Source: an uncultured Bacteroidales bacterium
GTDB taxonomy: Bacteria; Bacteroidota; Bacteroidia; Bacteroidales; Paludibacteraceae
Reading direction: 5' to 3'
Length of the DNA: 64,000 nt
Assembly: GCA_946187695.1 (NCBI GenBank)
Contig: CAMHSB010000002.1
Coordinates: 1-64,000 of the forward strand
Part shown: piece by piece, positions 35,768 to 44,605 of the stretch
Layout: each line of letters opens with the position of its first letter
Position numbering within the stretch: position 1 is the stretch's first letter
Position numbers and translations under genes: made by a program
The notes under the pieces: generated by a model
Database searches by the model: none
What the model was told of the DNA's origin: nothing
The model's input: only the letters and a program-made list of their open reading frames with translations

Positions 35768-38700
35768 ATGAAAACGAATATCATTACAAATAATACGATT
35801 ATGAGAAACGTATTTAAATATTTATGCGCAGTACTATTGGTAATAGGAACGAGCGCGCACGCGTGGGCAACAGCAAGTATTGCTGAGGGGCGGTATGATT
35901 TAGTGACAGATCCGAGTACACTAAACACCAGCGATTCGTATATTATCGCAGGGTCTAAAAGCGGTTTGTGGGCTATGCAACCATACTCCAGCGGAAACAA
36001 CTGTTCTTGTGTTAAAGTATTGAATTCTTTTGTAACAGGAACGCCTGAGGAAAGTATTACGCTGGACGGATCGGAAGGTGTAGCTGAGTTTACATTAAGC
36101 GGCTCAGCAAGCGGTTGGAGTATTTTTGACGGGCAAAACTACTATTACACTGATGGGGCTGCTACGTCTGGTCAAAACTACTTAAAAGGAAGCGATAATG
36201 GTTCTGTAGCAAATCATTTATGGACCATCACTTCCCCAGGAGGAGGTTCTTCCCCTGGACAAGTTTATGTCCATAACACAACCAATACCAATGTGCCATA
36301 TATGCACTTATCAGACAATTCTACTCCAAAAATGGCATGTTACAATGGATCCGGAAAGGTATATATCTACAAAAAGATACCATCCGTGACTTTACATGAC
36401 GGTGTAGGAGGCGCTTCTACAAGCACCATAGCCATCGGTGCATATTTCCCGAATGAAGCAGCAGAAGTTCCCGGTTGGGCATTTATGGGATATTGGGCGA
36501 CTTCAGCCGACCAAAATTGCCAGCCCAACTATCCGAGTGGTCCGGATTATAATGCCGGGGATCAAGCAGCCGCAGGAACCTATTATGCCATTTATCAAGG
36601 CCAAGTATATGGTTGTAATTATGGCATTTATTCTTGTAAGCCGACGGCTATCTATGTTTTGTCACAGACCAACCCTTCTTCTGGCGTCGGAGTAAACTTG
36701 GTAGTACCGGATATAGGTTGCGGAGAAGTTGGTACAACTATTACGCTAACTTTATACATAAATGAACCAGGTACAAGTTATCAGGGTGCTACTATTGTGC
36801 GCGACGATAATGGGCAGGCTGTGTCGTTTACCTACGATGACAGTGGAGCAGACCCGATTATTACGTTTGACCTTCCGGCTTCGGATGTGACGGCTACTGT
36901 AAACTTCGAGTGTCCGGATATACATTCTTCAACGGTAACAATCCCGACTATTACGCCTGTTTATAACACAAGCACAAGCAAATGGGAGGCAGCAGCCGCA
37001 TGGAATGCTGTTGACGGTGCAACGCATTATAACGTGCAATTAGGTAATAGAACCACAACAACTGTTCTTACATCTCCGAACCCGACGGTTGTTACGACCA
37101 CATCGTACACAAATGATGCTGTGCTTAAGAATTTGACGGTTGATAATGAGTATCGTCTCATGGTACAGGCGTATAATAGTTGTGACGCAGAAAATCCGAC
37201 AGCGTATAGTCATCAGGACTTTACTCCTCATTGTGCTGAATTGGAAGGTACATTGGCAATTGCCTTGGATGAGGTTGGTTCGACAACTGCTAACTTGAGT
37301 TGGGGTGGAGCTACAACCTCTGCAATACAGACCACAGCAGGTGCAAACTCTTCGCTGAAATATGACGTACAGATAACACGTATACTTCCTCTTCCGGCGG
37401 AGTCTACCGGCGGAACGCTGGATGCCAGCGACGTGACATACACCAGTTGGGAAGGGACCGGTTTGACAACAGGTGCCACTTACCAAATCGATGTGACAGC
37501 GAAGAATGCCTGCGGCGAGACGATGGCCGCCAGCAGAACATTCAAATGTAAAGCCTATGAGGATTATTTGTTCACTTGTGCGGACTTGAGTCTGACAGAC
37601 GAAGAAGTGGGAACACCCAAGACACCTATCTGGATCAGCACGAGCGCTGGACAGATTGTTCGCTCGCAAAAAGCGCTGCACATTGAGGGAACCGGTTTGG
37701 CTCCGAATGCCGCCTTTACGTTTACTATAGGTGGAGTATCTGCTAACGACTGTTCAGGCACGGGAGAACACGATCTCTTTGCCATCCGCCAGGCCGATTA
37801 TAGCGCTGTAACTGCTAATGGATCCGGAGCAATTGATATGGATGTATATGTATTCTACAACCCGACGGGTACAACGGATGGTTTGGATTTAGCAGGTTCC
37901 ACCATAGTAGCGACTTCAGCGGCAGGCAAAGTGGTAGATAGGGAATACAAGTCCATGTCGGCTACGCTGAATACGACCTCCGTCAACGGTCGTCATCTGC
38001 CGAGTCAGTTTGTGATGGCCGCCCGCATCGGCAAGACATGGTATGCGCTGCCGGGCAATATAACAACCAATGCGACGCAAGATCCAGTGATGATTGGTGT
38101 TAACAATGCTACTAATCCTACTATAGCTTATTGTCCGGCTGCATATGGATTCAGAATCGTATCTTTGGCATCTACAGAACTTACTCCCAATGGCAGTACT
38201 GCTAATAATGCTACAGGAGGAAGAGGCTTCCATACAGATGGCGAAAAAGTGAAGTTTGGTTTGCAGAACAACCTGCCGATGTTCGGTTCTACCACAACGA
38301 CTCTTGGTAATGGTGGAGGTGCGGTTTCACTATGGGGCGGTGGCTATACGTACTTCTGGACACTAGATCATAAAAACACAGCTGCGGAGAATATCAATGC
38401 TGTAACGTATAACGTTCGCACTGCTAACACGAATACCAATCCGTTGATTCGCTTGAATCGTGGCCAATGGAAATGGGGATTGTATAGTGGCGGCATAGAA
38501 GAGATTCGACTGCTGAGTATATCGCCGGTTACCGATTTGACACTTGAAGTAATGGAATGGGGAACCAATGAGATTGCTGTAAGTTATAGCGGTAGCGGTA
38601 GTTTAACGAAAGTGCAGATTGGAGAATCGGAAGAGGGCGAAGCAGTGATGTCCGCTATTGGCGGCGACCTCAAACGTATCTCCGGCTTGAGCAGTCTGGT

Positions 38701-40384
38701 AGCAGGAGCCAGTGGTAAGCAATGTCAACAAATGTTGATTCAGATCACGGAAAGTGATGTGCTGAAGCAGAAGATTCTGCAAGTACCGTTCATTATCAAT
38801 AGCACAGATATAACGACAGATAACCTGCGTACATGGACAGGCGGCGCAACAGCTACAGAGCAAGACTCTATTACCTATAATATGGAGATTGTCGTTCGTC
38901 CGGGAGCAAAGATTACTACCAATAATGCTGCCGGTAAGTTCGGCAAATTGTCTATCTATCCTGGCGGTATGGCGGATATCTCCAATGCTATCCGTTTAGC
39001 TCACTTCACCATGCGCGGCGGATACAGTTGGTTAGGAGGAGCTTTTGCAATGCCTCACGCCAAGGTGGTCGGCAATGTAACCGGTACGGGAAATCAGGTG
39101 ATATACGACTATTACATTGATGCAACCAAGTACTATGATCTGGCTGTGCCGAAGACGATGACATGGAATCCTGTTACAGACGATAAGGGAAGTGATGCAG
39201 TCGATCTCTGGGTAAAACAATATAATGGAGCTACTCGCGCATCTACCGGCAAAGGTTGGGTATGGTACAACTGGTCTGCTGACCCATTGAATATCAATAT
39301 GGGATGTGGCTATCTGGTTGCAGCAACACCTAAATACGGTCGTCCGTATCTGATTATGCGTTTCCCGATCGGAATGACGTTGGCAGCTGATGAAGCAACC
39401 AAAGATCCGATTGCGGTTACGGCATATGGTATGACAGACGGAGCATTGAATCCTAGCGTAAGCGCAAACAACGCAGGATGGAACCTGATAGCGAATCCGT
39501 TCTTGACATCCTATAAGAAAGATGCGGATGGTGTTGATGGCGAAGGAGTTGCAATTAGTGGTTCTATCGCAACCGGGGAGTTGGTTCCTGAAATAAAAGA
39601 CGGACAGCCAACCGGTAAATATGTATGGGATGAGACAGGCGGCAAGAATGTGCGTTATGTAACCACCTATGATTATGCGACAGGATCCTACGAGCAACAT
39701 CCGATGAGTTCCACAACCCTTGAACCATTTACCGGATTCTTTATCCAAGTGGCAAAAGACAGTTATGTAAAATTCGATGCTTCGGGTCGGCAAAACAATA
39801 TCATAGCCCGTCGTCGCGTTGAGAATTTACCGGATGATATGGAGATCGGTATTACGGCAAGCTTCGGTGAGGATAGCGATGAGACGATCCTCTTACTCTG
39901 CGATGATTTGTCTCGTGATAATGCGCTCGAATTTCCGGATGAGAGTAGTAAGATCATCAATACCGGCCGTATAAACTTCTATACCTTTGCCGGCGTGACA
40001 AGTATGTACGCGAATGGTATGAGTTATGCCGAAGGACAAGAATGGAATGCGGCGGGTATTACTCCGACGCAAAGCGGAATGTACACCTTCAGCGCAACGA
40101 AAGTGAATACAAACTATGTAAAGAGCATTCTTCTCAAAGACTTGTACACTAATCTTGAGTATGACCTGCTGAGAAACGATGTTGAGATCTATCTTGAGCC
40201 GGGCACTGTGGATGATCGCTTCCTTGTGAAGATCGTTCTCCAGGCAGAGGAAGATATGCCAACAGCATTGGATGAAATCAATGCAGGCATTAACCAAACG
40301 CCTGAAAAATTCATCTACAATGACAAGATGTATATCCTATATAACGGCGTTATCTACGATGCGACGGGTAAGAAAGTTAGATAA
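35768..40384 (+). CDS. Large secreted protein with T9SS-like sorting motif, surface cassette 2
   Basis: 1538 aa from the inner ATG; an in-frame ATG at 35747 is also possible. The signal peptide is RNVFKYLCAVLLVIGTSAHAWA. The N-terminal part has a lectin-like DLVTDPSTLNTSDSYIIAG block and fibronectin-III-like segments (about residues 400-600). The C-terminal 900 residues are homologous to the protein at 2333-6877 (YLFTCADLSL, GRHLPSQFVMAA, WYALPGN), whereas the N-terminal parts are unrelated. The end reads KFIYNDKMYILYNGVIYD then ATGKKVR, which is probably the type IX sorting signal. It lies 46 bases downstream of the giant gene. Likely surface-exposed; substrate unknown. Confidence 0.76.
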   Translation: MKTNIITNNTIMRNVFKYLCAVLLVIGTSAHAWATASIAEGRYDLVTDPSTLNTSDSYIIAGSKSGLWAMQPYSSGNNCSCVKVLNSFVTGTPEESITLDGSEGVAEFTLSGSASGWSIFDGQNYYYTDGAATSGQNYLKGSDNGSVANHLWTITSPGGGSSPGQVYVHNTTNTNVPYMHLSDNSTPKMACYNGSGKVYIYKKIPSVTLHDGVGGASTSTIAIGAYFPNEAAEVPGWAFMGYWATSADQNCQPNYPSGPDYNAGDQAAAGTYYAIYQGQVYGCNYGIYSCKPTAIYVLSQTNPSSGVGVNLVVPDIGCGEVGTTITLTLYINEPGTSYQGATIVRDDNGQAVSFTYDDSGADPIITFDLPASDVTATVNFECPDIHSSTVTIPTITPVYNTSTSKWEAAAAWNAVDGATHYNVQLGNRTTTTVLTSPNPTVVTTTSYTNDAVLKNLTVDNEYRLMVQAYNSCDAENPTAYSHQDFTPHCAELEGTLAIALDEVGSTTANLSWGGATTSAIQTTAGANSSLKYDVQITRILPLPAESTGGTLDASDVTYTSWEGTGLTTGATYQIDVTAKNACGETMAASRTFKCKAYEDYLFTCADLSLTDEEVGTPKTPIWISTSAGQIVRSQKALHIEGTGLAPNAAFTFTIGGVSANDCSGTGEHDLFAIRQADYSAVTANGSGAIDMDVYVFYNPTGTTDGLDLAGSTIVATSAAGKVVDREYKSMSATLNTTSVNGRHLPSQFVMAARIGKTWYALPGNITTNATQDPVMIGVNNATNPTIAYCPAAYGFRIVSLASTELTPNGSTANNATGGRGFHTDGEKVKFGLQNNLPMFGSTTTTLGNGGGAVSLWGGGYTYFWTLDHKNTAAENINAVTYNVRTANTNTNPLIRLNRGQWKWGLYSGGIEEIRLLSISPVTDLTLEVMEWGTNEIAVSYSGSGSLTKVQIGESEEGEAVMSAIGGDLKRISGLSSLVAGASGKQCQQMLIQITESDVLKQKILQVPFIINSTDITTDNLRTWTGGATATEQDSITYNMEIVVRPGAKITTNNAAGKFGKLSIYPGGMADISNAIRLAHFTMRGGYSWLGGAFAMPHAKVVGNVTGTGNQVIYDYYIDATKYYDLAVPKTMTWNPVTDDKGSDAVDLWVKQYNGATRASTGKGWVWYNWSADPLNINMGCGYLVAATPKYGRPYLIMRFPIGMTLAADEATKDPIAVTAYGMTDGALNPSVSANNAGWNLIANPFLTSYKKDADGVDGEGVAISGSIATGELVPEIKDGQPTGKYVWDETGGKNVRYVTTYDYATGSYEQHPMSSTTLEPFTGFFIQVAKDSYVKFDASGRQNNIIARRRVENLPDDMEIGITASFGEDSDETILLLCDDLSRDNALEFPDESSKIINTGRINFYTFAGVTSMYANGMSYAEGQEWNAAGITPTQSGMYTFSATKVNTNYVKSILLKDLYTNLEYDLLRNDVEIYLEPGTVDDRFLVKIVLQAEEDMPTALDEINAGINQTPEKFIYNDKMYILYNGVIYDATGKKVR

Positions 40385-40440
40385 ATATTTCATATTTATA
40401 ATTTATGATTTAAGATTGAAAATTTAAAATTTGAATGATT

Positions 40441-40806
40441 ATGAAGACATTGAGATATTTATTGATGGTAGTGGCAATGGTGAGTGTTCTGGGCGTATAT
40501 GCCCAGGGCACCGCCCAGTTCCCCGAAGCAACGATGCAATCCACCTCCACGATGGTTGGAACTGGTTCTACTCTGCCGCAGGCAGCTGTTTCGGGCGCTT
40601 CGTTGGCCGGAGAGACACCGGCGGCTTATGCGCCGGGACGTGCAGGACATATCCGAAAGATTGGTGGTGGAAATACTGAAGGAGGACCTGAAGATCGTGA
40701 GGATCCGTACAAAGACCCGATAGGCGATGTATTCTGGCCGCTGATGCTCCTCGCGTGCGCGTTCGCGTTCGGCAAATGGATCGCAAAGACCAAACCACTC
40801 CGCTAA
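40441..40806 (+). CDS. Small secreted, membrane-anchored protein of surface cassette 2
   Basis: 121 aa from ATG 40441 (an ATG two codons earlier is possible). The signal peptide RYLLMVVAMVSVLGVYA is followed by a segment (FPEATMQSTSTMVGTGS, LPQAA) nearly identical to the paralogue at 1929-2336, then a Gly/Glu-rich linker and a hydrophobic DVFWPLMLLACAFAF anchor with a basic tail. At the DNA level, about 90 bases (40498-40586) match the minus strand near 2160-2250. This is the third gene of the mirrored cassette; function unknown. Confidence 0.7.
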   Translation: MKTLRYLLMVVAMVSVLGVYAQGTAQFPEATMQSTSTMVGTGSTLPQAAVSGASLAGETPAAYAPGRAGHIRKIGGGNTEGGPEDREDPYKDPIGDVFWPLMLLACAFAFGKWIAKTKPLR

Positions 40807-40835
40807 TTGGTGAGGGCGATCATTGCCTCCGCTCT

Positions 40836-40861
40836 CCCCAAAAAATCTAAATTTTTCGGGG
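40836..40861 (+). terminator. Stem-loop after surface cassette 2
   Basis: CCCC plus an A-run pairs with a T-run plus GGGG around a four-base loop (one mismatch). It lies about 30 bases past the stop of the small membrane gene. No separate T-run follows. Confidence 0.55.
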
Positions 40862-40944
40862 GCCCTGGTAATGTTTCGCGTGTATGCGCGTGTTCCTTAA
40901 AAAACGCGCGATAAGGTTGTAAAAATATATATAGCAACATACAG

Positions 40945-41529
40945 ATGAAAAAGATTTTTACAGTTTTAGCACTGGCGATGATCAGTGTGATGAGTTGGGC
41001 GACGGTAAGTATCAGCGTCAACCCCAATGTGATTGATTTCGGGACGGTTAATCTGGACGAGAACGGCGAGGCCGAGAGCAATTGGAGCAAGGCTGTTCTT
41101 AGTTGGTCGGGGCTGATTGAGTGGTGCAGCGTGTTTGTGGATACGCTCAATGCGCCGGCAGCAACCGCAGGAGTGGAGTTCCGGATTACTTCTGATGATG
41201 GTACCGAAGATTATGATTCTGATTATTGGTACGGCGGCGATGCCTATACCGATCCTACCAGCCCGAATGTGTGGGTGAAGTTCTATGCGATTGAGGCTGG
41301 ACAGTATTCGGTGAAATACGGTTTCTACAGTTATGAAGACGAGGACTGGGAGATAAAAAGCAGCTACGCCGAATTGCTGGTAAAGGTCAACGTGCTGCCG
41401 TATGGTGAGACCACCGGTGTGGAGCACGCGAAGGCGGAAGTGAAGGCGACAAAGATGCTCCGGAACGGACAGGTACTTATTCACCGAAACGGCGAAAAGT
41501 ACTCCTTAATGGGCACAAAGGTTGAGTAG
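40945..41529 (+). CDS. Secreted protein with short T9SS-like sorting motif
   Basis: 194 aa. The signal peptide KKIFTVLALAMISVMSWA is followed by a beta-rich, acidic domain (VSISVNPNVIDFGTVNLDEN) resembling the Ig-like DUF folds that open many T9SS cargo proteins. The C-terminus RNGQVLIHRNGEKYSLMGTK matches the sorting motif pattern RxGQxxIxRxGxxYxxxG shared with the nuclease and the pectate lyase in this window. No catalytic motif. The gene ends one base from the convergent HhH gene. Its closeness to surface cassette 2 may be coincidental. Confidence 0.65.
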   Translation: MKKIFTVLALAMISVMSWATVSISVNPNVIDFGTVNLDENGEAESNWSKAVLSWSGLIEWCSVFVDTLNAPAATAGVEFRITSDDGTEDYDSDYWYGGDAYTDPTSPNVWVKFYAIEAGQYSVKYGFYSYEDEDWEIKSSYAELLVKVNVLPYGETTGVEHAKAEVKATKMLRNGQVLIHRNGEKYSLMGTKVE

Positions 41530-41530
41530 G

Positions 41531-43477
41531 TTAGAGCTTGGCGCGTAATAACAGATGAAAATCTGTGCGAGATTGTGGGCGGTCGTGAGCGGCTGCCCAT
41601 TGTTGTGCATAGACGGTTTCGGAGGCACGGAAATAGAGCGCCAGTTGGGGGATGATCTGCCAGCGGAGACAGAGGTAGAAACGACCACCGAGACCGTAGG
41701 TGGCAGGGATGGAATAGGCGTAGAGCACATCGTGCTCGTAGAGGTAGATACGGTTGGACCATTCGCGGGCATCGAAGAACTGAGCTCTGAATTTCAGAGC
41801 TATTGGACATTGGATATTGGACATTGGAGATTGGAAATCATACGCGATATCCTGCGCGAGGGAGACGCCGTAAGGGGTTAGCGGGTTAGTGGTTAGTGGA
41901 TTAGGGGTTATATTGGCATCGGCGGTGGTGCGGAGGGACCAACCGTTGCGTTGCCAGTCGAACATGGCGCGCAAAGAGTAGGTGGAGGTGCCTTTCATTT
42001 TGGCGCGGGCGCGGAGGGAAAGGCTCCATTGGTGATTGGCCATTGGTGATTGGTGATATTGGACCTCTGCGAGGGCATCGTAGCCGAGGGTGCAGGTGTC
42101 GTTGCCCAGGCCGTACTTATAGCCCTCGAAATAGAAGACATCGCCATATCCGAGGAAACGCCAGTGGTTGAGGCGGGTGATGTCGAAGCCGAGGTAGCCG
42201 CCGTTCTCGTCGTTGATGCGCGAGGTCTCGGAGAAAGCATAGCCGAGTTGGTTATCAAACCAAGGGGAGTAATAGCGGTAGAGGGCGAGTAGGGAGACGC
42301 CGCTTGTGGGATAGAAACGACAGCCGACGATTGTACCTATTCCCCATTTAGAATTTGTGATTTGTGATTTTTGATTGGTGGCTATTTCGCCGAAGAGATC
42401 GAACCAGCCGTGGTTATAACGGAAAGAGGCACCGAGGACGGCTTGGTCGCGACCGCGGAAATAATGGCGGTTGTACTTGGCGTTGCGGTAGGGATGGATG
42501 GAGTCGGAGTAGATGGACCCGATGCCGGTGAGTTGGAGTTCGAGCCGTTTATGGCGGAAAGTGAGGTTGGCACCGATCAGATGCCGCCAAGTGGTATCGT
42601 TATAATGGTTGAAAGAATAGAGCACGGAGGCATCGAGACGCGTGGCTTTTCCCCATTCCCACCGAAGGGTAGTGCCTGCGCCGTGGAGACCAGCACCATC
42701 CACTGAGCTGTAGTAACGGAGTCCCTGGGTGTTTTGGCCTGCTGAGGCTACGTACATCGATTTGCCGGCATGGAAGACAGGCGCAAGGACGAGTCCCTGA
42801 CCAAAAGAGGCTTGGAAATTACCGCCTACCATGGTATGTAAGTGCGGCGCTATGTCGCGTAACTGGAGGTACGCTCCGTATTGGAGATCTTGGGCGCGTC
42901 CACCGGCAGGTCGGCGAAGTTGTGCGCCGAAAGTGACTTTGCGATGATAATCAAAGCGATAGCGACCTTGCGCGAACATAGGGTCGGTGCCCTCGAAGGC
43001 TTCTATGTTGCGTGCATCAACGCGCGTGGTGATTTCGTGCGTGGCATGGGCAAAGACCTCGCGCGCGTACATTTTATTTTCGGGCGTACTCGCGCCTACG
43101 CGCACGAAAGGTAGCAGATCGCGTATCTCATAATCCTCCAGACTCTGGATCATTCGCAACTCATAGAGCGATTCGAAGGGATGTTTGTCTGCGTACGCGA
43201 GGATGTCGTCTATCTGCTGCGGGGAGAGGAAATAGAGTTGGGAGAGTTCCTCGTCGGAGGTATGGTTGAGGTCGATGGGTGCGTCATGAAGGGCATAGAG
43301 GTCCGTTTGGAGTTGCTCATAATCGACCTCGCTGAACTCGGTGAGGTAGGAGTAGATGTCCGATACGATTTCATCAATCGTATAGTTGAAAGTTGAAAGT
43401 TGAAAGTTTAAAGATTCTTCTGCACACAAAAACTGTGTGCAGCAAAGTATTACAATGTATAGAAATCTCCTTTTCAC
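41531..43477 (-). CDS. Helix-hairpin-helix domain outer-membrane-type protein
   Basis: 648 aa from a GTG at 43477, which gives the signal peptide KRRFLYIVILCCTQFLC. The longer ATG frame would start inside the promoter. Residues about 60-120 (numbered from the GTG) hold two HhH-like units (IDLNHTSDEELSQLYFLSPQ; ESLYELRMIQSLEDYEIRDL), and the rest is a long series of amphipathic strands ending in L, suggesting a beta-barrel. Proteins of this type (ComEA-like HhH plus barrel) are widespread in Bacteroidota but poorly characterised. Several barrel loops are made from short degenerate DNA motifs that also occur between genes, for example ITPNPLTTNPLTP and DFQSPMSNIQCP. The GTG lies 4 bases past the -7 element, so the mRNA is probably leaderless. 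Confidence 0.75.
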   Translation of the reverse strand: MKRRFLYIVILCCTQFLCAEESLNFQLSTFNYTIDEIVSDIYSYLTEFSEVDYEQLQTDLYALHDAPIDLNHTSDEELSQLYFLSPQQIDDILAYADKHPFESLYELRMIQSLEDYEIRDLLPFVRVGASTPENKMYAREVFAHATHEITTRVDARNIEAFEGTDPMFAQGRYRFDYHRKVTFGAQLRRPAGGRAQDLQYGAYLQLRDIAPHLHTMVGGNFQASFGQGLVLAPVFHAGKSMYVASAGQNTQGLRYYSSVDGAGLHGAGTTLRWEWGKATRLDASVLYSFNHYNDTTWRHLIGANLTFRHKRLELQLTGIGSIYSDSIHPYRNAKYNRHYFRGRDQAVLGASFRYNHGWFDLFGEIATNQKSQITNSKWGIGTIVGCRFYPTSGVSLLALYRYYSPWFDNQLGYAFSETSRINDENGGYLGFDITRLNHWRFLGYGDVFYFEGYKYGLGNDTCTLGYDALAEVQYHQSPMANHQWSLSLRARAKMKGTSTYSLRAMFDWQRNGWSLRTTADANITPNPLTTNPLTPYGVSLAQDIAYDFQSPMSNIQCPIALKFRAQFFDAREWSNRIYLYEHDVLYAYSIPATYGLGGRFYLCLRWQIIPQLALYFRASETVYAQQWAAAHDRPQSRTDFHLLLRAKL

Positions 43478-43481
43478 GGCA

Positions 43482-43512
43482 CAAAAGTACAAAATATTTT
43501 GCATATATGCAA
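43482..43512 (-). promoter_or_regulatory. Leftward promoter of a bidirectional pair (HhH gene)
   Basis: Minus strand TTG (43510-43512), 20 bases, TACTTTTG (43482-43489). It shares the palindrome TTGCATATATGCAA with the rightward promoter. Confidence 0.8.
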
Positions 43513-43529
43513 TAATTTTACTATCTTTG
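43499..43529 (+). promoter_or_regulatory. Rightward promoter of the bidirectional pair (flippase-like gene)
   Basis: Plus strand TTG (43499-43501), 20 bases, TATCTTTG (43522-43529), with the ATG only 10 bases later. Its TTG is the other end of the same 14-base palindrome. Confidence 0.8.
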
Positions 43530-43539
43530 CAGCGGATTT

Positions 43540-44481
43540 ATGGACAAAAAGACGCTATATTATATCATCGAGTGGGTTGTTGCAATCGCGGCTTGTGCGT
43601 GGTTGGCGTGGAAGATGGCTACGTACGACGACTATGCGGGGCTTTGGGCGGCTATCTGCGGGATGAACGGGATGCAGATTTGCGCGCTGCTGATTGCTGT
43701 AGCGCTGATGCCGGTGAACATGACGCTGGAAGCGTGGAGGTGGCGTTCTTTAATGAATGAAGGAGTGAAAGAATTAAAGAGTGAAAGAATGTCCTGGACT
43801 GAAGCGCACAGGCAGGTGTATTATAGCAAGTTGGCGGGGTTGGTGACTCCTTGGCGGCTCGGGGAATACCCGGCGAGAGGGGTGTTAATGAATGAAAGAG
43901 TGAAAGAATTAAAGAATGAAGGAGATGTGTGGAAGAAAGTGTTGAGTATGGGGGCTGTGGGGAGTGCGACGATGACGATGGCCATCATCACTGCAGGGTT
44001 AGCAGCGATGATGGCTAATGGTGAATGGTGCCCCTTCCGTCTAGGGTTTCCCCGTTTGACGGGGACACCGTCAGGTGAATGGTGGATTGCTGTTGTCGCG
44101 GCAGTGATTCTTTTGGCGGTAGGGCTAGTGATGGCGCCGAGGTTGTTGAGGCGATGGGCCGATGTGTCACGGCGACTGATTCTAATCTCTACGGGGCAAA
44201 GTATCGTTCGCTTGTTGTGCTGGTGCGTGCAGTTGGTGCTGGTGATTTATGCACTAGGGGGATTAGGAGACCTTGGAATCCTAGGGGGACTAGGGAAGAG
44301 CGCGTTGTATTATCTGCTGGTGACAATTACGCCGAATGTGCCGATTGCGGAAGTAGGGGTACGCGGGGCATGGGCGATTGCGGTATTTGGAACGATGAAT
44401 GCAGCTTTGGCAGGGGTGCTCCTCTGGATTATAAATACATTGCTTCCCTGCCTAATTTGGCCCTTTTTAAGAAAAAAATAA
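43540..44481 (+). CDS. Lysylphosphatidylglycerol synthase/flippase-like (UPF0104) membrane protein
   Basis: 313 aa with about seven hydrophobic segments. The family signature (KLAGLVTPWRLGEYPARGVL) is visible at about residues 93-112, as in the membrane domain of MprF-like and other UPF0104 proteins that handle lipid or glycolipid substrates. The natural substrate is unknown. Two loops contain LMNEGVKELKSERM and LMNERVKELKNEGD, which are in-frame readings of a purine-rich GAGTGAAAGAATTAAAG motif; a third, GGLGDLGILGGLG, reads a CTAGGGGGA-type tract. These loops look inserted relative to the core fold. Confidence 0.75.
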   Translation: MDKKTLYYIIEWVVAIAACAWLAWKMATYDDYAGLWAAICGMNGMQICALLIAVALMPVNMTLEAWRWRSLMNEGVKELKSERMSWTEAHRQVYYSKLAGLVTPWRLGEYPARGVLMNERVKELKNEGDVWKKVLSMGAVGSATMTMAIITAGLAAMMANGEWCPFRLGFPRLTGTPSGEWWIAVVAAVILLAVGLVMAPRLLRRWADVSRRLILISTGQSIVRLLCWCVQLVLVIYALGGLGDLGILGGLGKSALYYLLVTITPNVPIAEVGVRGAWAIAVFGTMNAALAGVLLWIINTLLPCLIWPFLRKK

Positions 44482-44489
44482 TATTCTAT

Positions 44490-44520
44490 TTGCAAGATTG
44501 AAAAAAATGTAGTATCTTTG
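44490..44520 (+). promoter_or_regulatory. Promoter of malQ
   Basis: TTG (44490-44492), 20 bases, TATCTTTG (44513-44520). The leader of about 80 bases contains a CTAGGaaaCTA-type simple motif. Confidence 0.75.
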
Positions 44521-44605
44521 TAGCCGATTTATAGGATACTAGGAAACTAAGATGCTAGGCTACTAGGCCACAAAACAACGAAAATACTTAATAAAACACA
44601 ATATC

